Assembly: GCF_002591895.1 (NCBI RefSeq)
Contig: NZ_NISX01000007.1
Coordinates: 1-64,000, forward strand
DNA: 64,000 nucleotides
Source of the DNA: Lacimicrobium alkaliphilum
GTDB taxonomy: Bacteria; Pseudomonadota; Gammaproteobacteria; Enterobacterales; Alteromonadaceae
Direction of reading: 5' to 3'
Part shown: positions 10,805-19,311 of the stretch, one piece after another
Position numbering within the stretch: position 1 is the stretch's first letter
Layout: the number at the start of each line of letters is the position of its first letter
Program-made: the position numbers and the translations under genes
The notes under the pieces: generated by a model
The model's input: the letters and a program-made list of their open reading frames with translations, nothing else
Database searches by the model: none
What the model was told of the DNA's origin: nothing

Positions 10805-11602
10805 ATGGCGGATACCACTCACTACTTAAATAAACTGGCCAATTATCTGTGGCTGATGAGCCCCGGATGCTACAAGCCTGCCAATATTGAAGGTACCAGG
10901 CTGGTGGCCCATCGCGGTGCCCATGGCAGGACTGAAGCTGGTGTGATTGTGGAAAATACCCTGCCGGCTTTTGATCTCTGTCTGCAAAATCAGATCTGGG
11001 GGATTGAGCTGGATATTCAGTTAACCCTGGATGGAGAACCGGTGATTGCTCATGACGCCGATTGCGGGCGCTTGTATGGACGACCAGACTTAGTGATCGG
11101 CGAAACCCGTTTCGAACAACTGCGCAAAGCAGTGCCGGAAATCCCGCATCTGGATGAGATCATCAGCCGCTACGGAAACAAAATGCATCTGATGCTGGAG
11201 ATTAAAGAATCATGGCGGGAAAAACCTTTACTGGTTTCCCGTGTGCAACAGTCCCTGAATTCACTTGAGCCGATCAGGGATTACCACCTGCTCAGCCTTG
11301 AACCGGATCACCTTAGCGGCTTTACTGCACTTCCCCCTGCAGCCTTTATTGATGTGGCACTGACCAACACCAAATCCATTATTAAGCAGAATCTGCAGTT
11401 GGGTCATGGCGCCGTGGCCGGCTCTTTTGCCCTGCTGACGCCGGCATTGGTGCAAGAGTTAAAAGCCGCAGGCAGACGGGTGGGCACGGGTCAGGTGGAA
11501 CACCCGTTAATCGCTAACCGCGAGGCTCATCGCGATATTGACTGGATCTTTACCGATAATATTCTGAGCCTGCAAAAAGCCATCGCCCGACAAAATAAAT
11601 AG
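10805..11602 (+). CDS. ugpQ: Glycerophosphodiester phosphodiesterase, UgpQ type
   Basis: A 265-residue cytoplasmic enzyme (no signal peptide) that splits glycerophosphodiesters into glycerol-3-phosphate and an alcohol. It shows the GDPD signature: VAHRGAHG with ENTLPAF, ELDIQLTLDGEPVIAHD with the metal-binding Glu and Asp, a second HLMLEIKE strand, and a C-terminal WIFTDN that closes the barrel. The N-terminal extension of about 30 residues before VAHRG is slightly long for UgpQ. It stands alone, convergent with the transporter downstream. Confidence 0.9.
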   Translation: MADTTHYLNKLANYLWLMSPGCYKPANIEGTRLVAHRGAHGRTEAGVIVENTLPAFDLCLQNQIWGIELDIQLTLDGEPVIAHDADCGRLYGRPDLVIGETRFEQLRKAVPEIPHLDEIISRYGNKMHLMLEIKESWREKPLLVSRVQQSLNSLEPIRDYHLLSLEPDHLSGFTALPPAAFIDVALTNTKSIIKQNLQLGHGAVAGSFALLTPALVQELKAAGRRVGTGQVEHPLIANREAHRDIDWIFTDNILSLQKAIARQNK

Positions 11603-11619
11603 TCCGGGTAGCGTTGCCG

Positions 11620-11690
11620 CGATTAGGAACACGCTGTGAATCCATCTCTGGACGCTCCGCCACAGCTTCCATGCTGTGGAGGGTTCCAAA
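11620..11690. repeat. Dispersed-type repeat with hairpin
   Basis: Holds GAACACGCTGTGAATCCATC and CTGGACGCTCCGCC, followed by a perfect hairpin CCACAGC-ttccat-GCTGTGG at 11660-11679. The pattern resembles a common intergenic repeat of gammaproteobacteria. It lies between two convergent genes and could help end transcription, but there is no U-run. Confidence 0.45.
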
Positions 11691-11730
11691 TCGCAACAAC
11701 ACCACCTCTCAATTGTTGTATTCAGGGCTG

Positions 11731-13056
11731 TCACTCCCGCCAGTTATCCGCGGCGTCACTGCCGCGCTGCTCATTAATAGGTAATACGCTGATAATGGCC
11801 AGCACAAATAATAACAAACAAAACACAATCGCATCGGCCAGACCAAAGGCCCACTGCATCAGCCCAAGGCCAAGCATGCCGAATACGGCGGCCAGCTTGC
11901 TGGCCATACTCCAGAAACCGAAAAATTCGGCGGCTTTGCCCTGGGGTGTCAGTACCCCAACCAGAGCACGGCCAGCCGACTGAGATGAGCCCAGACTGAG
12001 CCCGGCCAGCAAACCGGCGAATAAAAACACATACTGGGCCTGCCAGTTAACCTCAAACCACTTCTGGCATAACTCGGTAAGCAGCGGCGTCTGCCAGATC
12101 GCCAGTATGGCCACCAGCCACAGTATCAAGGTAAGGATATACGTGACCCTGGCGCCGATTTTACTTTGCAAAAAGCCAAAGCCCACTGCACCCATGGCGG
12201 CAGTGATCTGCACAATCACAAACATCAGTACCCGCACGTTTTCGTCCCAGCGGATCACCTGCGCACCGTAGATAAAGGAAAAGGCAATAATGATATAGAC
12301 CCCGGCCATGGCAAAGAACACGGAGATCAACAACAAACGCAGATCGCCGAAGTGGTGGATTGCCGCCCAGGTACCCTTAAGTCGCTGCCAGCCCATTTTT
12401 ACCAGGGTACTGCCTGGCGGTGGCGTACGTTTTTGCCCGCGCTCCTGCAACCAGACAAAGGTGGGAATTGCCGCCAGCAGGAAAAACACTGCCGCAAAAG
12501 GCCCGACCCAGCGTATGGTCTGGTAGTTTTCTGCCGACACTTCGCCTAAAAAAAACAGCGCAAAGGCCGTAGCCACCAACCCGCCGATATAACCCAAACT
12601 CCAGCCCAGACCGGAAATCCAGCCCAGCGCCTTGCGAGGACCTAAATCAGTGAGGAAGCTGGCGATAAATCCCTCACCAATGGAATAGGCAAAGTTAGAG
12701 ATAATGACGAGCAACATGGCTGGCCAAATCCAGCCAGGTTCAACCCAGTAGAGCATGGCGGTACTGACAATCGTCAGCAGGTAGCTGGCAAACAAAAAGC
12801 CTTTGCGACTGGCAGAGTAGTCCATCACCGCACCGCATAAGGGATTCGCCACCACTACCATCATGTAACTGATCGCCAGAGCAATGCTCCACAACAGATT
12901 ACCCATACGATAATCTGGCCCGTCAGCTACAATCACCCGGGTGAACAGATCCCCGTAAATCACCGTGATAATCAGCAGAGTGTAAGCCTGGTTGGCAAAA
13001 TCAAACATCGACCAGCCAAAGATCTCCCGCTTCGGAGCTAGCCGGGTCACGCTCAT
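11731..13056 (-). CDS. MFS transporter, UMF1 family
   Basis: A 441-residue inner-membrane protein with about 12 membrane helices. The N-terminal FGWSMFDFANQAYTLLIITV is the hallmark of the UMF1 (Atg22-like) branch of the major facilitator superfamily. Other family features are NPLCGAVMDY after helix 2 and GLSLGSSQSAGRALVG near helix 10. The substrate is unknown; family members are linked to metabolite efflux. The CBS gene ends 24 bases upstream on the same strand, so the two are probably co-transcribed. Confidence 0.87.
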   Translation of the reverse strand: MSVTRLAPKREIFGWSMFDFANQAYTLLIITVIYGDLFTRVIVADGPDYRMGNLLWSIALAISYMMVVVANPLCGAVMDYSASRKGFLFASYLLTIVSTAMLYWVEPGWIWPAMLLVIISNFAYSIGEGFIASFLTDLGPRKALGWISGLGWSLGYIGGLVATAFALFFLGEVSAENYQTIRWVGPFAAVFFLLAAIPTFVWLQERGQKRTPPPGSTLVKMGWQRLKGTWAAIHHFGDLRLLLISVFFAMAGVYIIIAFSFIYGAQVIRWDENVRVLMFVIVQITAAMGAVGFGFLQSKIGARVTYILTLILWLVAILAIWQTPLLTELCQKWFEVNWQAQYVFLFAGLLAGLSLGSSQSAGRALVGVLTPQGKAAEFFGFWSMASKLAAVFGMLGLGLMQWAFGLADAIVFCLLLFVLAIISVLPINEQRGSDAADNWRE

Positions 13057-13080
13057 AGCATTGCCTTTAAATACATAACC

Positions 13081-13506
13081 TTATCCCTGTTCACGGCGAT
13101 TCTTACCTTGTGCCAACAGTCGCAGAATATCCCGCCAGCTGATAATGCCGACGGGCTGTTTATGCTCATTCACCACAGGGATACAGGAAATTTTCTGCTG
13201 CAGGAATAGATCGATGGCATCGTACACGCTCTTATCCGGCTGCAATGTCCATAGCTGCCGGCTCATAATCTGATGTACTTTCTTATTCAGAGTGGCTGTA
13301 TCCCTGATGGTCTCAGACGCCGTTCCCAGATTAGGGCTGAGCGCCTTAAACAGATCGCGGTCCGAGACTATACCCACCAGCACCTTGTTTTCCACCACCA
13401 GCAGATGATGGAAGGCCGCCGCCTGGAAAATACGCTGTACCTCAGCCAGGCTGGTATCCGGCCCCACTGTTGCCAGCCTGTTGGTAAGAAATTTTTTCAG
13501 ACTCAT
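13081..13506 (-). CDS. CBS-domain pair protein
   Basis: A 141-residue soluble protein made almost entirely of two CBS motifs (about 5-60 and 75-130; LVGIVSDRDLFKAL and PVGIISWRDILRLLA close them). Such pairs bind adenine nucleotides and act as regulatory modules or stand-alone sensors. It precedes the UMF1 transporter gene by 24 bases, so it may regulate that transporter or simply share its promoter. No catalytic residues are visible. Confidence 0.85.
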   Translation of the reverse strand: MSLKKFLTNRLATVGPDTSLAEVQRIFQAAAFHHLLVVENKVLVGIVSDRDLFKALSPNLGTASETIRDTATLNKKVHQIMSRQLWTLQPDKSVYDAIDLFLQQKISCIPVVNEHKQPVGIISWRDILRLLAQGKNRREQG

Positions 13507-13673
13507 TCAAGCACTCCTTTATACCGGCAGGTGTGATGCCATACCTAATACTATCAGGGCATTATTGCCCGACGCACCACCAACACCTATATTGTATCAA
13601 TCCTCTGTGACAGCAAGCTGCTCAGTAATGGCTCTGTTGTCCGGCAAGCTCCATTTTATCAAAAGGTTATGGC

Positions 13674-14045
13674 ATGAAAGCAATGCAAAAACAATTATCA
13701 ACGATCATTCTCTCGGGCCTGGCAGCGGCCCTGATGTTGCTGAGTCCATCTGCCATGGCACAGTCTGAATGCCCCGAGCACTTTCGCACTATCCCACTGA
13801 CCGGGGACGCCAGATTCTGTCAGCAATTTGACGATAAACTGCCCGCTACCCTTAGCTTTCACTCCGTTGTGACACCCGATGCGGCGCTTAACTTTTATCT
13901 TGAGCAATTCAGCAATGTACAGCAAACCGCCAGTAAAGGACGCCAGGTATTGCAAGCACCCGGCGGTGATTGGGTGTTAGTGATATCAGCCGATGGCGAA
14001 GGCAGCCAGATAGATATACTGGTCAAGAAGAGTGGTGAAGAGTGA
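13674..14045 (+). CDS. Small exported protein of unknown function
   Basis: 123 residues with a clear signal peptide (about 1-30, ending SAMAQS). The mature part has two cysteines (SECPEH and RFCQQF, about 20 residues apart), which could pair in the periplasm, and a FYLEQFSNVQ helix followed by a VLVISADGEGSQIDILVKK hairpin. I do not recognise the family. An AAAAGG stretch precedes the ATG. The gene stands alone between divergent and same-strand neighbours. Confidence 0.7.
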   Translation: MKAMQKQLSTIILSGLAAALMLLSPSAMAQSECPEHFRTIPLTGDARFCQQFDDKLPATLSFHSVVTPDAALNFYLEQFSNVQQTASKGRQVLQAPGGDWVLVISADGEGSQIDILVKKSGEE

Positions 14046-14152
14046 GGGTAAAGAAAAGAGTAACATAGAGTCGCACTGGCACTGTTTTTGCAGTTCTTCC
14101 GGTAACTTAATCAGGCGTCAAAAGCTTGTTGTGCAACATACCGGAGTGATAA

Positions 14153-14725
14153 ATGGAACTGACATTAATTTTACTGATGATCTTGATAGTGATTGGCGTT
14201 GCTGCTGTTAAGCTCAATGGTGAATCACTGGCCTTTCCTTTTAAAAAACGTACCAACCTGTTTACCCCTGTAGAGCGCTCTTTTCTGGATATGCTTGAGC
14301 AGGCGGTAGGAGATCAATATCGCATTGTGTGTAGGGTAAAACTCAGTGATATTGTTGCCCTGCGACAGGGAACAGATAAGAAAACGGCCCGCAGTGCCAT
14401 GGTCAGAGCTGGCAGCCGACACCTGGATTTTGTGCTTTGTGACCGCGAAGACTTAAGCCCGGTAGTGGCTATCGATCTGGTCAGCCCCAAAGGCAAAGAA
14501 GGGTACAAGGGTCAGCGTGACTGGTTTGTCAGCAGCACACTGGATGCGGCACGAATTCCTCATCTGCGCATTAAGATCAAATCCGGCTACAGCAAAGAAG
14601 AAATCCGCAACTGTATCGAAGCCAAACTGGCGCCGGTCAGGTATAAAGAGCCGGCCAAGCCGCTGATTCAGGGTACCAATAAAAATCAGGATAAACCCGG
14701 TATGCGTCGCCCTGTTACTGCCTGA
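14153..14725 (+). CDS. DUF2726-domain membrane-anchored protein
   Basis: 190 residues: one N-terminal membrane helix (about 3-20), then FTPVERSFLDMLEQAV and YRIVCRVKLSDIV, the signature start of DUF2726, which has a fold reminiscent of restriction-type nucleases (DFVLCD and VVAIDLVS would be the core acidic strands). The C-terminal 35 residues are basic and disordered. Function is not established. CCGGAGTGATAA gives the ribosome site. Confidence 0.8.
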   Translation: MELTLILLMILIVIGVAAVKLNGESLAFPFKKRTNLFTPVERSFLDMLEQAVGDQYRIVCRVKLSDIVALRQGTDKKTARSAMVRAGSRHLDFVLCDREDLSPVVAIDLVSPKGKEGYKGQRDWFVSSTLDAARIPHLRIKIKSGYSKEEIRNCIEAKLAPVRYKEPAKPLIQGTNKNQDKPGMRRPVTA

Positions 14726-14765
14726 TTATATACCCAAAGATAAGATGCCACTGTTGAAAAAGCAC

Positions 14766-14796
14766 AAAAAAGCGACTCATCGAGTCGCTTTTTTAT
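14766..14796. terminator. Bidirectional rho-independent terminator
   Basis: Stem AGCGACTC (14771-14778) and GAGTCGCT (14782-14789) with loop ATC, flanked by AAAAA on the left and TTTTTT on the right. It serves the DUF2726 gene from the left and the PEP-CTERM gene from the right. Confidence 0.9.
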
Positions 14797-14815
14797 TATA
14801 CGATTACTAAGAGAA

Positions 14816-15418
14816 CTAAACCCGGCGGCGTAAACCCAGCCCAACCAGAACCAGACCCAAAAGCGCCAGTGTGGATGGCTCAGGAATCGCCTGCGCATCA
14901 GCAACAAACAAACGAACATGCGCATCAGCGGCTCCGTGACCACCAGATACCGGTGCGCCAAAGTTTGTGAAATTAGGGTTCTGAACAATGGATGTCAGAC
15001 CATTCTGTGTATTCCCCGTTGTGTCAAAGGCCCAGAGTCCGCCAACATTTGCTATTGCACCAATGTCGTAGGAATTACCGGCTAACAAGGTAAATGAGAA
15101 TAACCCGGAGGTTTTCCATGTCATGCCGTCATCCACAAAAGATTGAGCACCAGAGTCAAAAAGGAGTGCATGAGAGTCATGGTCAAAAATCAAAAAGCGC
15201 AAATCACCATTTTCGTTCAGATCGTTTTTAACAGCAATCTGGTTAATAGTGGTATCAACAGATACGTTGATAAGCGCACCAGGAGAAGACCCGGCTGAAC
15301 GGTTGCTTGTCTGTTGTGACGGATCGGCATTATCAAATATAAGTGCGGCGTCAGCCGTTGAAACAATGGTCAACAACAAAGCGGCGATAAGAGACTTAAA
15401 TACTACAGCTTTATGCAT
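14816..15418 (-). CDS. PEP-CTERM sorting-domain exported protein
   Basis: 200 residues. A signal peptide (about 1-24, ending ADA) precedes a beta-rich domain. The C terminus is a textbook PEP-CTERM signal: IPEPSTLALLGLVLVGLGL then RRRV. In the family, such proteins are exported, processed by an exosortase in the inner membrane and delivered to the surface or an extracellular polysaccharide matrix. No exosortase gene is in the window, so it must be elsewhere. GGGAAG lies nine bases before the ATG. Three 10-bp direct repeats lie just upstream. Confidence 0.88.
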   Translation of the reverse strand: MHKAVVFKSLIAALLLTIVSTADAALIFDNADPSQQTSNRSAGSSPGALINVSVDTTINQIAVKNDLNENGDLRFLIFDHDSHALLFDSGAQSFVDDGMTWKTSGLFSFTLLAGNSYDIGAIANVGGLWAFDTTGNTQNGLTSIVQNPNFTNFGAPVSGGHGAADAHVRLFVADAQAIPEPSTLALLGLVLVGLGLRRRV

Positions 15419-15442
15419 TTGAAACTTCCCGTGAGTTAATAA

Positions 15443-15471
15443 AATAGACTTTAATAGACTTTAATAGACTT
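15443..15471. repeat. Three 10-bp direct repeats (AATAGACTTT)
   Basis: AATAGACT starts at 15443, 15453 and 15463, each followed by TT or T. The period is one helical turn. The block lies 25 bases upstream of the PEP-CTERM start, in the promoter or leader, so it may be a phased protein-binding site or simple slippage. The rest of 15419-15711 is AT-rich and shows no gene. Confidence 0.7.
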
Positions 15472-15711
15472 CAACGATAAGCCATATTCATGCCAACTCG
15501 TAACCATTTGTTTTTTATGTAATTTATTAACATTTTTTGAAATAAGCCACTGAGTATGTAAACTATATTGACAGTGGTGTCGGCTATTTTTTCACCATTG
15601 ATAATGACAAGCTAAACAAAAGCAGGAATAAGCTGCACTGATATTAGTAGTTGGCCTGTCCTGCAGCTATCAGTAAACTACTCCTATTCGCCCTGTTAGA
15701 GCTGCGCAGTA

Positions 15712-16410
15712 ATGAAAATCGCAATTCTGGGTGCCATGGATCAGGAAGTGGCACTGCTTAAACAAACCCTGAAAAACGTCACCCACTCCCGTTATGGTCA
15801 TCTTGATTTCTATGATGGCACCTTGCACGGGGTGGAAGTCATTGTCGTCAAATGCGGCATTGGCAAAGTAGCCGCCTCCATCGCCACTACTATTATGATC
15901 GACCGCTTCGCGCCCAATTATGTGGTGAATACGGGCTCGGCCGGTGGCTTCGACACCAGTCTGGATATTGGTGATGTGGTGATTGCCTCTCACGTGCAAC
16001 ATCATGATGTGGATGTCACTCACTTTGGTTATGAACTGGGTCAGGTGTATGGCATGCCCGCCCGCTATGCCTGTGACCCGACGTTGATTGCGGCAGCTGA
16101 GCATGCCGCCAAAGATGTGCTGCACCTGAATTGTAAAAAAGGGCTGATTTGTACCGGCGATTCCTTTATCGGCTGTGATGAAGCCGCTGGCAGACTGCGC
16201 AACCTGATCCCCGATATGTGTGCTGTGGAAATGGAAGGGGCAGCCATCGGCCAGACTGCCTATATGCTGGCAACGCCTTTTCTGGTGATCCGCTCATTAT
16301 CGGATATTGCCGGTAAAACCTCTTCGGTGTCCTTCGGACAATATCTCGACAAGGCGGCCAAAAACTCGGCCAGCCTGGTAATGGACATGATTAAAACGCT
16401 GGCCAGATGA
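15712..16410 (+). CDS. mtnN: 5'-methylthioadenosine/S-adenosylhomocysteine nucleosidase
   Basis: 232 residues, the usual length. It splits S-adenosylhomocysteine and methylthioadenosine, releasing adenine. Family residues are visible: the N-terminal MKIAILGAMDQEVALL with the catalytic Glu, NTGSAGGFD, the ribose-binding VEMEGAAI and the catalytic Asp in RSLSDIAG. The stop overlaps the start of the cbiB-like gene (ATGA), and btuF follows the same way, so the three form an operon. The pfs-btuF neighbourhood matches E. coli. Confidence 0.97.
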   Translation: MKIAILGAMDQEVALLKQTLKNVTHSRYGHLDFYDGTLHGVEVIVVKCGIGKVAASIATTIMIDRFAPNYVVNTGSAGGFDTSLDIGDVVIASHVQHHDVDVTHFGYELGQVYGMPARYACDPTLIAAAEHAAKDVLHLNCKKGLICTGDSFIGCDEAAGRLRNLIPDMCAVEMEGAAIGQTAYMLATPFLVIRSLSDIAGKTSSVSFGQYLDKAAKNSASLVMDMIKTLAR

Positions 16411-17369
16411 TAAGCAATCTGTTTCTTGAGCCCTTGTTACAGCCTGTATGGTTAGTACTGCTGGTTATTCTTATTGAGCGTTTGTGGCTTTGGCCGGTTG
16501 CCTATCACCCACTTAGCTTTTTCCGCCTGCTGGCCAGTCGTATGGCCGACAAGGTAAATCGCCGTGATACAGACGCAATCGATCAGCAGAGAATTTCCGG
16601 CACCCTTGCGCCACTGGTGCTGCTGGCCCCCATTCTCATCAGTATCGGTCTGTTTATTAACCTGGCCGAATTTCCGCTGTTTTTTGATGCCGTCTTGCTG
16701 TTAATGGCTATCTATTACAAGCCGGTGCTGCAAAATCTGCACCGTGCAGAAATGGCGTTAAAGAATAATAAAAAAGCCCTGGCCCGCGATCTCAGTGCGC
16801 GGTTGTTACTCCGCCAGACCGACAGCCTTTCACCAATGGGGCTAAGCAAAGCGCTGACCGAAACCACAGTATTGAGGTTTTTCTATCAGTTCTGCACACC
16901 ACTATTCTGGTTTTTTGTCGGTGGCGGATTAGCGGCACTCACCTACAGAATCCTCTATGAATTCAGTCAGGCCTGGAACACCCGTCAACCCCGGTTTCGC
17001 TATTTCGGTCAGCCCGTCGGGATGGTTGTGGTGGCACTGCAAGCCCTACCGGTATACCTGGCATTGTTCGCATTCATGCTGGCTGAAAATATCTCCGGCG
17101 CAATAACCGGGCGAAAACAGCTGAACAAAGGAAGCTGTTTTCACACCCGCATTCTGGCCCTGGCTGGTGGCGCGTTAAACTTGCAGCTGGGCGGACCGGC
17201 CTATTATGACGGACAGAAACGGCGCACTCAGAAGTGTGGCGGGAGCCGGTTGCCACAGATTAAGGATATTCGTCGGGCAATACTCGCTACGCATAAGTGC
17301 ACTGCTATTCTGCTATGCCTGGTTTCACTGTTATATGCCGGACTATTTGCGCTCGGGGCAGGTCGATGA
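16407..17369 (+). CDS. cbiB: CbiB/CobD-family cobalamin biosynthesis protein
   Basis: 320 residues with several membrane helices. The family makes adenosylcobinamide from adenosylcobyric acid and the aminopropanol side chain, in the inner membrane. Typical traits are the N-terminal ERLWLWPVAYHPL (equivalent to the HP motif after helix 1), FRYFGQPVG and FAFMLAENISGA. It overlaps mtnN and btuF by four bases at each end. With BtuF it suggests salvage of imported corrinoids. The C-terminal part (GGPAYYDGQKRR) is recognisable though diverged. Confidence 0.87.
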   Translation: MISNLFLEPLLQPVWLVLLVILIERLWLWPVAYHPLSFFRLLASRMADKVNRRDTDAIDQQRISGTLAPLVLLAPILISIGLFINLAEFPLFFDAVLLLMAIYYKPVLQNLHRAEMALKNNKKALARDLSARLLLRQTDSLSPMGLSKALTETTVLRFFYQFCTPLFWFFVGGGLAALTYRILYEFSQAWNTRQPRFRYFGQPVGMVVVALQALPVYLALFAFMLAENISGAITGRKQLNKGSCFHTRILALAGGALNLQLGGPAYYDGQKRRTQKCGGSRLPQIKDIRRAILATHKCTAILLCLVSLLYAGLFALGAGR

Positions 17370-18181
17370 AACGCCTGGTGATATGTCTGCTAAGCCTGCT
17401 TATGCACCCTCTGTGTGCAGCAACCCCCCAACGTATTGTCAGCCTTGCTCCCCATACCACCGAGCTTGTTTACTCACTTGAGGCCGGCGAGCGTCTGCTG
17501 GCGGTCAGTGATTACAGTGATTACCCTGAAGCCGCGCAAGCTTTACCGCGTATCGCAAGCTATCAGGGCGTCAATTTCGAAGCACTGGTGAGACTTGAGC
17601 CAGATCTGGTGCTGGTATGGGAAGGTGGCAACAAACCTCAGGACATCCGCAAAATACGCACTCTGGGATACAACGTATTTGTGTCCAGTCCGGGGCGACC
17701 TGAAGATATCGCCGATGAAGTAGAAACGCTCGGCGACTTGCTTGGAAAAGGTGCTCTGGCAAAAGATCTGGCCCAGACCTATCGTCAGTCACTGAAGCAG
17801 ATTGCTGCGCGCTATGCTCACACACCACCTATCCGGGTCTTTTACTATATGCATCCCAAGCCATTGATGAGTATCGGATCCGGGGCCTGGGCCAATAAAC
17901 TGCTCAGCCTGTGCAACAGCAACAATGTTTTCTCTGATGCTATTAATGATTACCCTGAAGTGACCATGGAAGAAGTCATCAGACGCCAGCCTCAGGCCAT
18001 TGTCGCGGCGCAACATCAGGATGAGGGGTCAATTCAGCAATTCTGGCAGCCATGGCATAGTTTACTTAAGATGGATGGCGAGCATATTGTCAGGATCAAT
18101 CCGGATAAACTTCATCGATTCTCCCTGCGCCTGAGTAACGGTGTGAAGACCCTTTGCCAAAAACTCCACGGATTAAGATGA
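17366..18181 (+). CDS. btuF: Vitamin B12 ABC transporter substrate-binding protein
   Basis: 271 residues from the ATG at 17366, which overlaps the cbiB stop; a longer reading frame upstream would remove the signal peptide from the N terminus. The signal peptide (about 1-18, ending LCAAT) leads to RIVSLAPHTTELVYSLEAG, the standard opening of the BtuF fold, then LEPDLVLVWEGGN and the second lobe. In the periplasm it hands corrinoids to BtuCD. The permease and ATPase genes are not adjacent. Confidence 0.92.
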   Translation: MKRLVICLLSLLMHPLCAATPQRIVSLAPHTTELVYSLEAGERLLAVSDYSDYPEAAQALPRIASYQGVNFEALVRLEPDLVLVWEGGNKPQDIRKIRTLGYNVFVSSPGRPEDIADEVETLGDLLGKGALAKDLAQTYRQSLKQIAARYAHTPPIRVFYYMHPKPLMSIGSGAWANKLLSLCNSNNVFSDAINDYPEVTMEEVIRRQPQAIVAAQHQDEGSIQQFWQPWHSLLKMDGEHIVRINPDKLHRFSLRLSNGVKTLCQKLHGLR

Positions 18182-18297
18182 CCCACTAAACAGGTTTATC
18201 GGTGTCTATCAATTGGGGAAAACCGCACACATAGCCAGAGCAAGGCTTTGTCGTGTACAATCTGCCCTTTGAATTTTTAACACAGATAGCAAAATTA

Positions 18298-19302
18298 ATG
18301 TCGGAATATGATGTAGTAGCGCTGGGCAATGCCCTGGTTGATAAAGAGTTTCTCGTTAGCGAAGCGTTTCTCGCCGAGCAGGGCATTGAGAAGGGTGTGA
18401 TGACCCTGGTAGACAGAGACGAGCAGTTAAAATTACTGGAAAACCTCTATCAGCACTGCGATCTGAGAAAACGTGCCGGAGGCGGATCTGCGGTCAATTC
18501 AATGGTGACTGCGGCTCAGTTTGGCAGCAAGGTATTTTGTTGTTGTAAAGTGGGTGACGATGAGCTTGGTCAGTTTTATCGTCAGGATCTGGCAGCGGCT
18601 GGCGTGGATAGCCGCCTTAAGGAACAAGCCACTAAAGGCGATACAGGCCGCTGTGTGGTGATGATCACTCCGGATACTGAGCGCACGATGTGTACCTTCC
18701 TTGGGGTAACCACTGACTTTTCTGTCGCCGAACTCCATCAGCAACCACTGAAAAAAGCGAAATATCTGTATATTGAAGGCCACCTGGTTTACTCAGACAC
18801 CGCGGTAGAAGCCATACTCGAAGCCAAACGCGCTGCGCGTAAAGCCGGCGTCAAAGTGGCCCTGACGTTTTCAGATCCGGCGGTAGTGAAATATGCACGG
18901 GAGAATCTGGAGAAAGTGATTGGCGATGATGGAATCGACCTGCTGTTTTGCAATAAAGACGAGGTGATCGATTATTCAGACAATCAGGATCTTGATACCG
19001 GTATCGAAAAACTTAAACAAGTGGCTGATCTGATTGTGGTCACCCATGGTAAACATGGAGCACGTATTTATAACGGTGCGGAAAACTACCTGCCGGTTGA
19101 ACCCTGCAAGGTCAAAGCGGTTGATGCTACAGGAGCGGGGGATACCTTTGCCGGCGCATTTTTGCACGGCATTACGCAGGGACTGAGCCTGCAGCAGGCC
19201 GGTGATCTCGCCAGCCGGGCTGCATCTGAATGTGTTGCCAGTTTTGGGCCCAGACTGCCTTTCGAATTACAACAGGATATTCTGGACGAATTCAATCAAT
19301 AG
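18298..19302 (+). CDS. Adenosine kinase (PfkB family)
   Basis: 334 residues from the ATG at 18298 (MSEYDVVALGNALVD); an upstream GTG at 18253 adds 15 residues unlike the family. It would phosphorylate adenosine to AMP. The sugar-kinase signature is present: AGGGSAVNS near residue 60 and DATGAGDTFAGAFLHG near 275 with the catalytic Asp. Substrate is inferred from the neighbour: ahcY starts nine bases after its stop, and AhcY releases adenosine. Without that context it would be only a PfkB-family carbohydrate or nucleoside kinase. Confidence 0.85.
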   Translation: MSEYDVVALGNALVDKEFLVSEAFLAEQGIEKGVMTLVDRDEQLKLLENLYQHCDLRKRAGGGSAVNSMVTAAQFGSKVFCCCKVGDDELGQFYRQDLAAAGVDSRLKEQATKGDTGRCVVMITPDTERTMCTFLGVTTDFSVAELHQQPLKKAKYLYIEGHLVYSDTAVEAILEAKRAARKAGVKVALTFSDPAVVKYARENLEKVIGDDGIDLLFCNKDEVIDYSDNQDLDTGIEKLKQVADLIVVTHGKHGARIYNGAENYLPVEPCKVKAVDATGAGDTFAGAFLHGITQGLSLQQAGDLASRAASECVASFGPRLPFELQQDILDEFNQ

Positions 19303-19311
19303 AGGATCACT

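Noticed and set aside
15530-15600. GCCACTG near the mtnN-cbiB-btuF operon as part of a cobalamin riboswitch
   Set aside because: Only this short box is present. The other conserved riboswitch segments expected upstream of it are not there.
18182-18297. Possible SAH riboswitch before the adenosine kinase-ahcY pair
   Set aside because: No conserved SAH-riboswitch core could be recognised in this short gap.
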